Source: Gossypium raimondii (lineage: Eukaryota > Streptophyta > Magnoliopsida > Malvales > Malvaceae). Taken from it: a DNA stretch of 64,000 nucleotides. Below the pieces are notes generated by a model. The model had not been told where the DNA came from, did not search any database, and saw only the letters and a program-made list of their open reading frames with translations. The position numbers and the translations under genes are program-made. Of the stretch, positions 48,873-59,300 are shown piece after piece. How positions within the stretch are numbered: the first letter of the stretch is position 1; each line of letters opens with the position of its first letter. Location of the stretch: positions 8,928,001 to 8,992,000 of the forward strand of contig NC_068570.1 of NCBI RefSeq assembly GCF_025698545.1, in the 5' to 3' direction.

Positions 48873-49849
48873 AGCTATTTCTTCTCTCTACAAAATTTTT
48901 TTAAAAAATGATAACCATAGTTTGGAAGCTTTACCGCTGGCTAGCTTTAAAACAATGTTCCACTTTTACGTGATTTGATATTGGTGTTTGCATTCAAAGC
49001 CACCATTTGTCGAGAATCACGTTCTACCCATTACCCAACCTCCAAAAGTTGGCATACCATGCATGCATGATTTTAAATTAAATGGGAAACCCCATAAATG
49101 AAGATGCAATGCAAATATTCATCTTCATTTTGACTGCTCACATTACAAAATAAGCAGCTTTAGCAACTTAGAAAGAATCGGTCCTTGATTAGCTTTTGTT
49201 CCTAAACTTAATTGAAAGCCTCCAATGATCGTCCGATTCAGGTTCATCTCCTCCTCCGCCCGAAAAATCCAAACCCTATAGGGTTTATACTCCCCTTGGA
49301 ATTTCCCTTTGTATGGCCTAATATGTATTTGTGATGTTTATTCTCCTATTTACCGCAATCTCTTACATCCATTTCGGTTCTATTCACCTTTATTTCATAA
49401 ATGTAAATATATGCTATTAACAAAACCAGTGATTGAATTAGTGTTACGAGTTAATTGGGTATTAACTCGGTTAGAAAATAATTAATATACCATTTTATTA
49501 AATGACTATTATTATTATTTTGGTGACGTTTTGTTTTTCATATTTTTAATGATTTTAAATAAAAGAACTAAAATTAACATAGCTAGAGGATTGAACTTGT
49601 GTTTAATAAATTTATAATTACTTTTTTACCACTACCGATAATGATTCTTAAGTAAACTTTAAAGAAAATAATTTTAACATAAAATATTTTCTCTCATCAA
49701 ATTGTGTATATAGATGATTTTACCAATTGAGTTGATATCATAAGTCACCTCGACACTAACTCATAATTGATGACAACACTATAAAATTAAATAGGTAAAT
49801 ACATGTAATTAAGAATATTAAACACACTCCAATTGTTTTCTAGCTTGTA
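48873..49849. other. Promoter and intergenic sequence, no gene seen
   Basis: Upstream region of the glycine-rich protein gene. CATGCATGCATG at about 49,061-49,070 contains overlapping RY-type CATGCA motifs. From about 49,430 sequence related to the repeat array at 49,850-50,510 begins (AATTAGTGTTACGAGTTAATT). Confidence 0.4.
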
Positions 49850-50510
49850 CTATTAAAATAAAGCTTTAGTTGAAGTGGTAAATTTAAGGTATTGTAAATG
49901 TTGGTGGCATAGGTTCAAATCTTGTCATATCTAATATTTTTATGGGTTTTATTTAATATAAAGATGAAAGTACCATTGTAATAATATATCTTATTTTAAA
50001 TATGAATGGACATTATAATAACCGAACCGAGTTGGTATCTGATTGACTTGTAACACCAACTCAGTTAGGTGGTTAAAATCTTAGTATAGATACAAACGAT
50101 GTGGGTGAAATGGTTTGTTTAATAATATTAAAATGTTGGTGGTATGAATTAAAATATCACGATATGTAAATTTGTTTTTGGTTTTATTTGAAATATAAAA
50201 AGACAAAAATACCATCGTAATAATATAACTTATTTTATATATGTGCATTTTAGTAATTTCTTCAATTGAGTTAGTGTTCGGTTGACTCGTGGCACCAAAT
50301 CAGTTAATGATTTAAATAACAGTAAGTATATATATACAAACAATGAGAGTAAAAACAGTTTATGTAATAATATTAAAATGTATAAATAATATTAAAATAA
50401 AGTTTTTATTGAAATGGAAATTATCTTTTAAATATGTTGGTGGCATAAAATTCAAATCTAGTTTTATTAAAAATATAAAATGACAAATGGACCATTGCAA
50501 TAATATAATT
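49850..50510. repeat. Degenerate tandem array, about 240-280 bp unit, three copies
   Basis: The marker TACCAT(T/C)G(T/C)AATAATATA recurs at 49,971, 50,210 and (as GACCATTGCAATAATATA) 50,490. TGTTGGTGGCAT or TGTTGGTGGTAT stands ahead of it each time (about 49,898, 50,134 and 50,439). Segments with ACTCAGTTA/AATCAGTTAA separate copies. The unit contains no open frame. Confidence 0.65.
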
Positions 50511-51384
50511 TATGGAAAATATTTTCTCACGGTCCGCAACTTTTCTTCACACTTACGGACCACAAAATATTGGGTAGAAACTTGTTTACCTTTTTACTCG
50601 GTTAAACATTTATACCCGTAAAAACCATATATTTAGAATATATATTTGTGTTTAAGAATAATATACAATGAATAATAAAACGTAATAATTATTTTATTTT
50701 AATATGGTACATTGGTTTCAAACCATATCTTTTATTTTTATTCAATGTTCTTGTCTTTTAAATACATGGTATCCATATATTTACGCGTGTGATAAATTAT
50801 TAGTACTTATATATACTTGTATATTATTATTTAAAATGTTATCGAGTTGGTATTACCCATCAATCGGATTATCGAAAAATCATTCCTATTATAAAGTAAC
50901 AAATATTTTTGATTTTATATTTTATATAAAATATAAAAAAATGTACATGATGAAATTTAAACCTAAAACACCATAATCTTAAATATTTAAACTTTACCAT
51001 TTTAACCAAAACCTAATTTATTCGTTACATTAAATTTTTTTATAACTACTTTAATTATGTGTATGTATTTTTATAGATTTACCAAAATATAAAAATATAT
51101 ATAAATATCATCAAAATAATATTTATTGCTTTGTAAAAAAATGGTAACCCTCAATAGTATATATCCAAACATTGTTATGTGTCCTATCTTTTAAGGATTA
51201 TTATCTTATACTTAGTTAATGGAGTAAAAAAAAATTCCACAAGTGGGTCTAAGATGATACCATTTATTTTTAAAATGTAATTAGGTAAGGATAATTATTT
51301 GACACACATGCAGTGGAAATATTAAGATTTTTCATGTGTTATAGATTCGACAAAAGGTCTTAGTCATAACATAAATAACATAAA
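50511..51384. other. AT-rich intergenic sequence, no gene seen
   Basis: No conserved frame, no RNA gene. A 90-codon open stretch at 50,704-50,976 has no recognisable domain and poor composition, so it is not called. Confidence 0.5.
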
Positions 51385-51943
51385 ATGGATTGTGCAAAAT
51401 CCATAGTTTTTTATTTATTTATTCTAGTTATTCTAGTAAAATATAAATTACATGGAAATAAAAGATATAGGAAGAAAGAAAAGAATAGAAATAATATTTG
51501 GATTCTATATCATAGGAACGGAAATAGGACTTCTGTTTTTCATTGTTGATTCAATACAATAACAAGATTTTTTTGTTACAACAAGTTAGATCGCAGAATC
51601 ATAGAAAAAATGAATTATTTGAGTTGAAAATAAAAAAATGAGCCCAGTCGGATACTAAACAGGCCGCCGTTCTGTGAAAATTGGAAATAGAAAAGTCCCC
51701 TTTTGCGCGAAATCAAAGTGATATTCTTCCCTTTTTTTATTTGAGATATTTCTTTAGCGCCTTTGTTTTATTTAAAAATATAAATGATATAGAATATAAT
51801 ATAAATGAAATGAAATTACTAATAAAGGTTCTATATCTCTATAGAAAAGTTGGATGTATCTATATAATCAATCTATATCTATATCTACATCTATATAATA
51901 ATAATAATATTTAGAATCTATATATTATGGATTAGTAATACTC

Positions 51944-52899
51944 GACCAATTGTCCAAAAAAAGTCCATTTCCAAAAAAATACGGAAATGGGCCTTTTTTT
52001 CAAAAATAACGAGAATGGTCCAATTTTTCTAAAATGCACTAAGCTGGCGTCGTTTTCAAGGGAAAGTCAGAAAAACGCGTACAGCTCCATGCTTTTTTTC
52101 CCTTTTGACCTGTATAACGCGTCCAGGTCAGCGCGTTTCATATGTGCATGTACAAGTTTCATATGTGCAATTTGTTATTCTTTTTCTTTTTTTATTATGG
52201 TCGTTTTGTATATGCTAACAATTCTAAAATGCAACACGATTAAAGATCTCAAAAGGTAATTTTGTAATATGAGAAAAAGTTAACAAAATATTAAAAAAAA
52301 ATAGAAATTGTTTTGTAAAAAAATTATTAAATATGGTGTAACGTTTAATCTTATGTTGTTAGTTAAAAGAAGAAGAAATCTCACATTATCTACGAACAAG
52401 CTGCAAACTTATTCATGAGTTTATATATACACATATCTCACATCTCACATTGCTTAAGAAAACAAAGGAAATGAGACATATGATCTATATAAAGTTTTTG
52501 TAAGTTTTATTTCCACGTTAATTGATGGCACCAAAAACTTAAGAGAAAAATAGTGTTGCCACTTTGTGTCTATATAAAGGCTCATTCTTGTAAAATTTCA
52601 AAAAAATTGACCTATTTTTGCAATTTTAAAAAAAATACCTTTTTAGGAAATTTAGTCATTGGAACACGGGCAAAAAAGTGCTGACTTAGAAGCGCTTTAA
52701 CAAAACGCGCTGACCTAGATGCGTTTTACAGGTCAGAGGGGAAAAAAGCGTTGAGCTGAACATGCTTTTCTGACTTTTCCTTGAAAACGATGCCAGCTCA
52801 ACACGTTTTAGTAAAATCGGACCATTCCTGTTATTTTTTAAAAAAGCGGTCTCTTTTCGTAATTTTTTTTAGAAATGAGCTTTTCCTAGTCAATTGGTC
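51944..52899. mobile_element. Mutator-like (MULE) non-autonomous element with long inverted repeats
   Basis: 956 bp. The left arm starts GACCAATTGTCC and the right arm ends AATTGGTC. The arms are inverted repeats of about 230-250 bp, both containing TCGTTTTCAAGG, AAAGTCAGAAAA and GGTCAGCGCG. Flanks GTAATACTC (51,935-51,943) and ATAATACTC (52,900-52,908) match 8 of 9. Long terminal inverted repeats with a 9-bp duplication are the Mutator signature. The centre (about 52,190-52,600) has no transposase, so movement would need an enzyme from elsewhere. Confidence 0.82.
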
Positions 52900-53010
52900 A
52901 TAATACTCTATATAAACAAATAATAATCTATATATAACAAAGTAAAAAAGGGTTTTTTTTCAAGCCTTTCTTTTTGGTGCTGTAACATAGTAATTATCTT
53001 TTCTCAATTA

Positions 53011-53033
53011 AGAGAGATAGTTGAGTCGACTAA
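53011..53033 (+). pseudogene. tRNA-Ser(GCU)-like 5' fragment, plastid type
   Basis: AGAGATAGTTGAGTCGACTAAAG matches the acceptor/D-arm part of plastid trnS-GCU at 20 of 23 positions as I recall that gene. The rest of the tRNA is absent, so it cannot function. Confidence 0.4.
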
Positions 53034-53040
53034 AGAAGTT

Positions 53041-53429
53041 ATATTTTAAAAATAAATAATAAATAAAGAGGACATATGACAAAACTCAATTTTGTTTGCG
53101 TTCTTAATAATTTTTCATCGCCAATATACTAAATAAAAAAGAGGACATTTATATTTTTGAAATTGTTTATATATTTTATATATTTCCTTGAGTTTTTTAA
53201 AATTAGGATTAAGTCAACAATATTTGTAATTTTTGAGAGTTAATTTTTAAAATTATGACTAAATCAATATAATACGTAAAAGTTGAGGGTTAAATTTGTT
53301 ATTATACCAATTTTTTAACTGCTACGTTAATTGAACTATGTACCGTGGATGCTTAAATTGTAAGTTTTTATTTTGAGTCACTAAAATAAATAAATAAAAA
53401 ATTCTTTGGATGAGTGTATAGTTTACTAA
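53041..53429. other. AT-rich intergenic sequence, no gene seen
   Basis: No coding frame or clear repeat end. Short stretches with AATTAGGATTAAGTCAA and AAATTATGACTAAATCAA look like old DNA-element debris. Confidence 0.4.
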
Positions 53430-53715
53430 AAAACAAAGGGATAAATCTCAAAATTATACATGAACTTTGGTCTAATGTGCAATTTTATACATAGACTTTG
53501 ATTTTGTGCAATTTTATACATGAAAATTTGATTTGATACAATTCTCACAAATTATTAACACAATTATTGATTTAGCATCATTTTATGTTTATATATTGCA
53601 TACATATATAATTATATTTATCAAATATAAAATAAATTGATGTATTTATTTCTTTAAAATGTGTATAATTGAATTAAAATTAAATTTTCATGTATACATT
53701 TGAACCACAATCATT
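53430..53715. mobile_element. Probable MITE-like repeat
   Basis: Contains three near-repeats of a phrase like CAATTTTATACATGAA / AATTATACATGAACTTTGG. It ends in TTTTCATGTATACATTTG, an inverted relative of the start, which suggests a foldback element. Ends and target duplication are not fixed. Confidence 0.4.
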
Positions 53716-53914
53716 AAAACATGGTGGGCAGCGACTCGAATCCGAAACACGTTGAAGTTTTACCCTACTCATTGAAAATTTAAAACTTCTCAACAGAAAA
53801 CACTAAAGATGGAAAGCATAGAGGATAGGAGTCGAAAGCAACCTTTGCAGTGTTCATTGAGAAGGCTGAACTTCATTTAAAATTGAAGCTACGCAACGAC
53901 CAAATGCCCCTTAA

Positions 53915-53935
53915 AATATATATATATATATATAT
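53915..53935. repeat. (AT)n microsatellite
   Basis: AT dinucleotide run just downstream (3') of the membrane-protein gene. Confidence 0.9.
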
Positions 53936-53949
53936 TCGATTTTGTTCTG

Positions 53950-54825
53950 TCAAGATTTACATGCGTAATATAATACAACATTCATGACTGTTTCAAGAAC
54001 AAGAACCGAAGAATACATTGATATCAATACAGGGATTTCCCACATACAGATTCCCCTGCATATTCTCAACTCAAATACACACTCAACTACCCTCAACCCT
54101 ATGTTGCTCAACAATGCCATCATTAAGCCTGTTTGTCGTCTTCCTTCCATAAGCTTTTTAGCTTTCCATAGTGAACCAAGTCCGTCACATTCACTCTCCA
54201 ATACTGCTATCACGTTTGCCATGTTCCCCACCACCATTACATGTGCGAACATCACGCAAAAAGGTATCCCTAGCAACCCCACAACACCCCAAAACCCCAT
54301 TCCAACTGAGCTGATTCCAAATGTGTAAAGCATCTTTGGTGCCACTGCTAAACCAACCACCATTGCTCCAAACAGGCCTAGTATAACGAGGAGCTCCCAA
54401 GACCTTGTGTGGAGAAGCTTAATCCAAGCCAAACCGCTTCTCATGAATAGCCTTCTTCCATCAAGGTGTATGCCATTGTAACTATCTGAAACTGCTTGGA
54501 TGGTGGCTGCTCTTCCAAGAAGAGAGAACGTAATGGAAGAAGGGGTGCATACGATGATGTGAACTAGTGTTTTGGACGGGAAATTTGGCAGCCCGTGTAT
54601 GAATAAATTATCTGTGATTGTTATAGCTGAGGAAGGTATTTGGGGGAAATGGTGAAGGAGAAAATGCGATAAGAAAAGAGAAACTGGGAGCGGCGAGAAG
54701 AGGAAAACGGAGATGGAATGGAAATGAGTAGGGTGAAGAAGGATCACCCTAATGGATTCTCTAAAAATCTCAACAGTGTTCATCAGATAGATGGAGTCAA
54801 GAACTTGTGTTGTTCTTCTTGCCAT
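53950..54825 (-). CDS. Plant multi-pass membrane protein, uncharacterised family
   Basis: 291 codons, single exon, starting MARRTTQVLDSIYLMNTVEI. Hydrophobic segments lie at about residues 36-60, 86-104, 143-166, 172-206, 232-250 and 262-288, so five or six membrane spans are likely. The short N-terminus and the Arg/Lys-rich loops at 123-142 and 220-231 probably face the cytosol. No catalytic motif, transporter signature or cleavable signal peptide is evident. It resembles an uncharacterised plant family annotated in places as polyadenylate-binding-protein-binding or plain transmembrane protein; that likeness is from memory, and I assign no function. The neighbouring frame on the opposite strand (53,984-54,328) is a shadow. 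It is transcribed in the same direction as MSH7, about 1.5 kb downstream of MSH7's stop. Confidence 0.78.
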   Translation of the reverse strand: MARRTTQVLDSIYLMNTVEIFRESIRVILLHPTHFHSISVFLFSPLPVSLFLSHFLLHHFPQIPSSAITITDNLFIHGLPNFPSKTLVHIIVCTPSSITFSLLGRAATIQAVSDSYNGIHLDGRRLFMRSGLAWIKLLHTRSWELLVILGLFGAMVVGLAVAPKMLYTFGISSVGMGFWGVVGLLGIPFCVMFAHVMVVGNMANVIAVLESECDGLGSLWKAKKLMEGRRQTGLMMALLSNIGLRVVECVFELRICRGICMWEIPVLISMYSSVLVLETVMNVVLYYACKS

Positions 54826-55700
54826 ATTCTATGTAATAATATTAGAAGCAAGAAAGAAACATAGATAGCTGAGTGAATGTGAGAATTAGTATAGGGGTTA
54901 ACCAGTGACAAGGAGAGTATAATAAGATCAGATTGCTGATTGCTTGCGTGCAAATTCATCATGATTGAATAGGTTTGTAGGTCGGTCGTGTAAAAGTTGG
55001 TTGTTTTTTTTTAAATGGTTTTAATCATATGAATGAGAGGTAACGTGTTGGAATCTTGATATTTTCTCAATATATAGATAGTTGAATCTATAGCTGTTGT
55101 TTTGGAGCCTTAAAGGGGGCGTATGTTATGGCTGGTAGTTGCCTAGTAAACCATTGGTTTGGCCTTAAGTAGATGTGTATGCTCGTTCGAGAGCAAGAAA
55201 GAAGATAATTGTGGGGTCAAAGAGAAAGGTTAAGGTGATAATTTTGCCTTGTTGTAATGAGGTTGTGTAATGATTGTGGGAGGGAGCTGATGCCTGAAAT
55301 ATTGCAAAAGGGAGAGAAAATTTTAATACCAACTTGGGGGGGATTAACTTGAAAGCAAAGGCAAATTAGACATGTGAGAGCGTGGGGGCCAATTGAGGAC
55401 CCAATGCCAAAGCTAAACGATTAATGTCAAAAAGTTGGAAAATGTTAAAAATGAAAAGTTACTAGCCACTGAAGAGCTATCCCAATTTGTATTAGATATG
55501 CAAATCTGATCATATGTCAATCATGCATGTGTTAGCTCTTTTCATGCATACAGCTTGGGGATTTTAACCAGATTCCTTTTGCTTTTGATAAGTTTTCCCC
55601 TATATGTTGGTGAGGTAAAAGAAAATGCGGAACTAAAACAGAGCCTGGACTAAGGGCAACTTCTTCACTTGGACTAGTAGTAGGGATGGTGAAGAGGTGA
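54826..55700. other. Promoter region of the membrane-protein gene and intergenic sequence
   Basis: No coding stretch. On the minus strand this holds the 5' region of the gene ending at 53,950. I do not see a TATA box I would defend. Several CATGCATG-like motifs (55,520-55,550) occur. Confidence 0.4.
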
Positions 55701-56312
55701 TATGGGGATTTGCCTCGATAGATGGTTCATGGCTCCAAAGAAAACTACCGACAGGCAGCAGTTGCAACCCTTCCAATCGTACATTCTGATTACAGAATTG
55801 TAAAACAAGAGAAAGAGACCTTGCCGTTTCGAGGCTACGTGTTTATCCCACCCCCAAATGTAAAGACAATAAAATTATGTTGGATCGAAGATCAAGGAGA
55901 TATAGCAAACTTTTAGGGCGTTTACCAACACTTGAATTGGAGGCAGACAAACTAGTGACCGAGGCAAGGTGATCTGGCTATCCCCTTACCGTTTTATCCC
56001 GTGTCAAAATATACTGTCTGCTCTCCAAGAAGGAATTAAAATAGAGCAGAAATGTACGGCTATAAAATCATCTGCAAATTGCAGATGATTGTTTCTTCTT
56101 CAAAGTAACCGAATACATATCAAGGATAGCTGACATGATGAATATTAAAACTAAAAACCAACAAAATATATAGACAAGAGTTTAGTACGACTCTTAGCAA
56201 AGAAAAGAAACTGTACAATGGAGTTTTGTGGCTGCAGCTGAATATGCACCTAGGACCCTTAGAAAACATGGTTTCTGCAATGCAATCTTACAACCAAATG
56301 CTATTCTTGTAT
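55701..56312 (-). other. Probable 3' UTR and downstream region of MSH7
   Basis: Follows the MSH7 stop on the minus strand. A 64-codon open stretch on the plus strand (55,722-55,916) has no recognised domain and no supporting context. The polyadenylation site is not fixed. Confidence 0.4.
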
Positions 56313-59300
56313 TTAGTTGCTGGCCCCATATGAATTTTTTAGCTCATGCCACAGGCAAAATAATGTGTCGTAATCGCCATCATCGAAGTTACAATTTTCA
56401 ACCTGTGAGACACTTACTAGGCTCCTTAACCACTCTTCATGGAGAGTTGAGAACTCTGACCTCCGTTCACTTGACTTAAAACTTTCCCCAACACTTATTT
56501 TCATTACTTGTCCAGCCTTTGAGGCAGCTTCAACTACCTTTTCTGGGATCCCAGCCATGATTGCAACTTGCAAACCATAACTCTCCGGGCATGCTCCATT
56601 AGTAAGCCGATATAGGAAACTTGGCTCTTGCTCACCTTTAGAATAACCTTCAGACTTCATCTTAAAAGAGCAAGCCATGTGTTGCAGTATAACATGTGGA
56701 TGAGATGCAAATTCCTTTGTGAGTGGATGGTAATGTGTTGCAAATAACAGCCGACAATGAACCTTTTCAACAAGATGGCGGAACACCTACACAAACATCA
56801 AAGTAGGTTGTTTGAAAGGGGCATGAGTATTCAAATTCTAGAATACGTAATAATTAAGAAGTGCAGAACAGAACAGAGAAATCCAGATCATTCTCAGTTA
56901 GATTTGGCTAAGATGTTTCTCTGAAGCTATCAAGTAATATTCCTCTATACTATGAGCATAAGCAAACTTCATTTCTCAAAGATTTGCATCATAAATACAA
57001 TGGTGAAACCATTTGTGCCTGCCTTTCACAAACATGATTCATGGTGGCACTAGATTTTTTCAGTCTAAAAGAAATGCAATATTTATTCTCATCATCAATT
57101 GGAGCACATAAAACATAAAAATTTCCTTATTATACCATATGTTTTTGTTTTGTAAAGAGACTAAGGGTCAATATCTAGCAATGTAGCATATCGGTTCTCC
57201 TACTTTAGGGGGAATACGTAAAGTTGTAATAGATTATTGAAGTTTGAAATCTCACAGCATATGCAATAGCATATCCATCAAAAGTGCTTGTTCCTCGACC
57301 CAGCTCATCGAGAAGAACAAGAGAATCTTGGGTGGCATTTTGAAGAACTGATGCCGTTTCAGTGCACTCCACAAGGAAGGTACCTACAAAAGTAGGTTGC
57401 ACAATCAGACTTTGCAACAGAAAACGTGAAAGTAGTCATGCAGCACATACCCTTATGAAAGGCTATAGACAGATTGAGGAAACATGTTTTTAACTGTTTG
57501 AAAAAACCCCGAAAAACATGTCGACTTAATTGAGGTACTCAACAATAGAACTATTTATTAAGCACAATCTGGAAAGGCAATTTTGAAAATTCCAACAGTT
57601 ATGTATAAGGATCAGAAAAGTACACAGGTGATGCAACTCCCACTTCAATTTGGATATATTTGACAATACATTCAGAAAAGCAAAGCATATTCATTTGGAA
57701 CAGATAGTGTTGGACCACGAGAAAAGTATGTTAGGAAACTGTTGTACTTACTCTCGCCAGTCATGATCCGGTCAGTAGCACCAAGCCTTGTAAAGATTGT
57801 ATCCACAAGTGAGATAACACATGTCTCACAGGGCACAAAACTTCCCAACTGCATGTAAAAAGATTAATGTATGAAACACTGCAGCAACAGGTGAGACTAA
57901 TAACAAAACATGCTGATCACCAGAAGCCTGTGGAAGCAGGTGTTTAATTAATGGCAGCTCTTAGGGACCACGAGAAACAAACCTGGGCCAGTATAACAGC
58001 CAGACAAGTGGCACGCAAGAGAGTTGACTTTCCACCCATGTTCGGTCCAGTCAATAGCAAAGCACGAGGAGTATAGTCATTTACACCTTCACCAAGGAAA
58101 ATGTCATTTGGGACAGGCAGTACACCATTCTCCCCAAGGGCAAATGGATGCCAAAGCCCTGTAATTTTAAGTATTGGTCCTCCTTGATTAGAGGTTATGG
58201 TTTTTGATTGGGGCAATACAACAGGCCTTGCCATAGTCCCAGATGAAAAACTTGCAGTTACTGCAAAAGATCTTAGTACATCGATGCAGTTTAGGGCATG
58301 AATAACTTGAGACCATTGAGAAGCTTTTTCAATAAATAACTCGATCAGTATGGAAAGTGTTTCAGCATCCGAATCTGTTAAATCATGGTTCTGGCAGATA
58401 TCGTGTCAGTTAGGTACCCAGAAAGCAAAAAAACTAACTTAAGTCACTGCTGAAACCAAATCTGTTACTAGAAAGCAATCAGTTTCTAGACAATCAACAT
58501 GCATACCACATTGAAATTGGTCAGCTAGCACTGCCTAAATGACAAGCTAAAGATGGGCCTTTTCCACCATTATCAACCCTATTATATCTTAGATCTAATT
58601 TGAATTTAGAATATAAAATGCATAATTTCTACGAGAAAATATCAAAACATAAATCCATAGCTACATACTCAGCCTAAGGATTGCCTGCTTAGAGGCAATA
58701 TCCAGGAAAAATCAGAACTAATAGGATATTTGTGAAAGCTTAATACAAAAAATACTCCCATTGATACATAATAAGAAAGCAGACCTGGTAATTTGGGAAG
58801 TCGCTCTCTATGGCTGCTTCAAATTGAGTGAGGAATTCATCAAGCCCATTAGCACCACTTAGAATTGGAAACTTAAAAACTTTTGATAATAGAGATACCA
58901 TATCTGCATCCTTTTGTAATAGCCTTAACAAATCCATTCCACTCCAGAGACCTTTGACAAGTGTACCAAAAGCCTTTACCTGCCCCACAATAGGAAACGC
59001 TATACATCAAGATGTTTAGAAAGGAAGTGTCCCTGGCCAAAAGACCACAAAAGCAACATGTTTAACTTATGAGTCCAATATCTTCCTTTTTTACATGGAA
59101 CCTATCAGTGAAACAAAATAAAAGAACATGGATTGTTGTTGCCAAAAAATTTGAGGAATAAATATTTTTAGGTCAACCATGCAGTTGTAAAAATATTAAC
59201 AGCGAGCAAGATGCTTTCCAAACACTAGTTTCCAAAACATGCAACCAATGATTCATTTAGTATTTACTTTCCAAGTTATTTTACCCAGACAAAGCTAAAG

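Larger units (their letters stand above)
51385..53040. other. Possible plastid-derived insertion (NUPT), interrupted by a MULE
   Basis: The stretch 51,440-51,930 (for example GGATTCTATATCATAGGAACGG and GCCGCCGTTCTGTGAAAATTGG) has the look of a plastid intergenic spacer. After the transposon at 51,944-52,899 it continues to 53,033, where it ends inside a fragment like the 5' part of plastid tRNA-Ser(GCU). The assignment rests on this tRNA-like piece and on recollection of plastid spacers. Confidence 0.35.

Noticed and set aside
53984..54328. 114-codon plus-strand frame opposite the membrane-protein gene
   Set aside because: It overlaps entirely with a longer minus-strand frame that has clear membrane segments.
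55722..55916. 64-codon plus-strand frame starting MVHGSKENYRQAAV
   Set aside because: No recognised domain or upstream promoter, and it lies antisense to the likely MSH7 3' UTR.
58767..58784. Alternative exon 13 donor as the normal MSH7 splice site
   Set aside because: It would insert residues without homology and leave the conserved start of exon 14 out of frame. The donor 17 bases earlier fits the family better, so it is kept only as a possible rescue.
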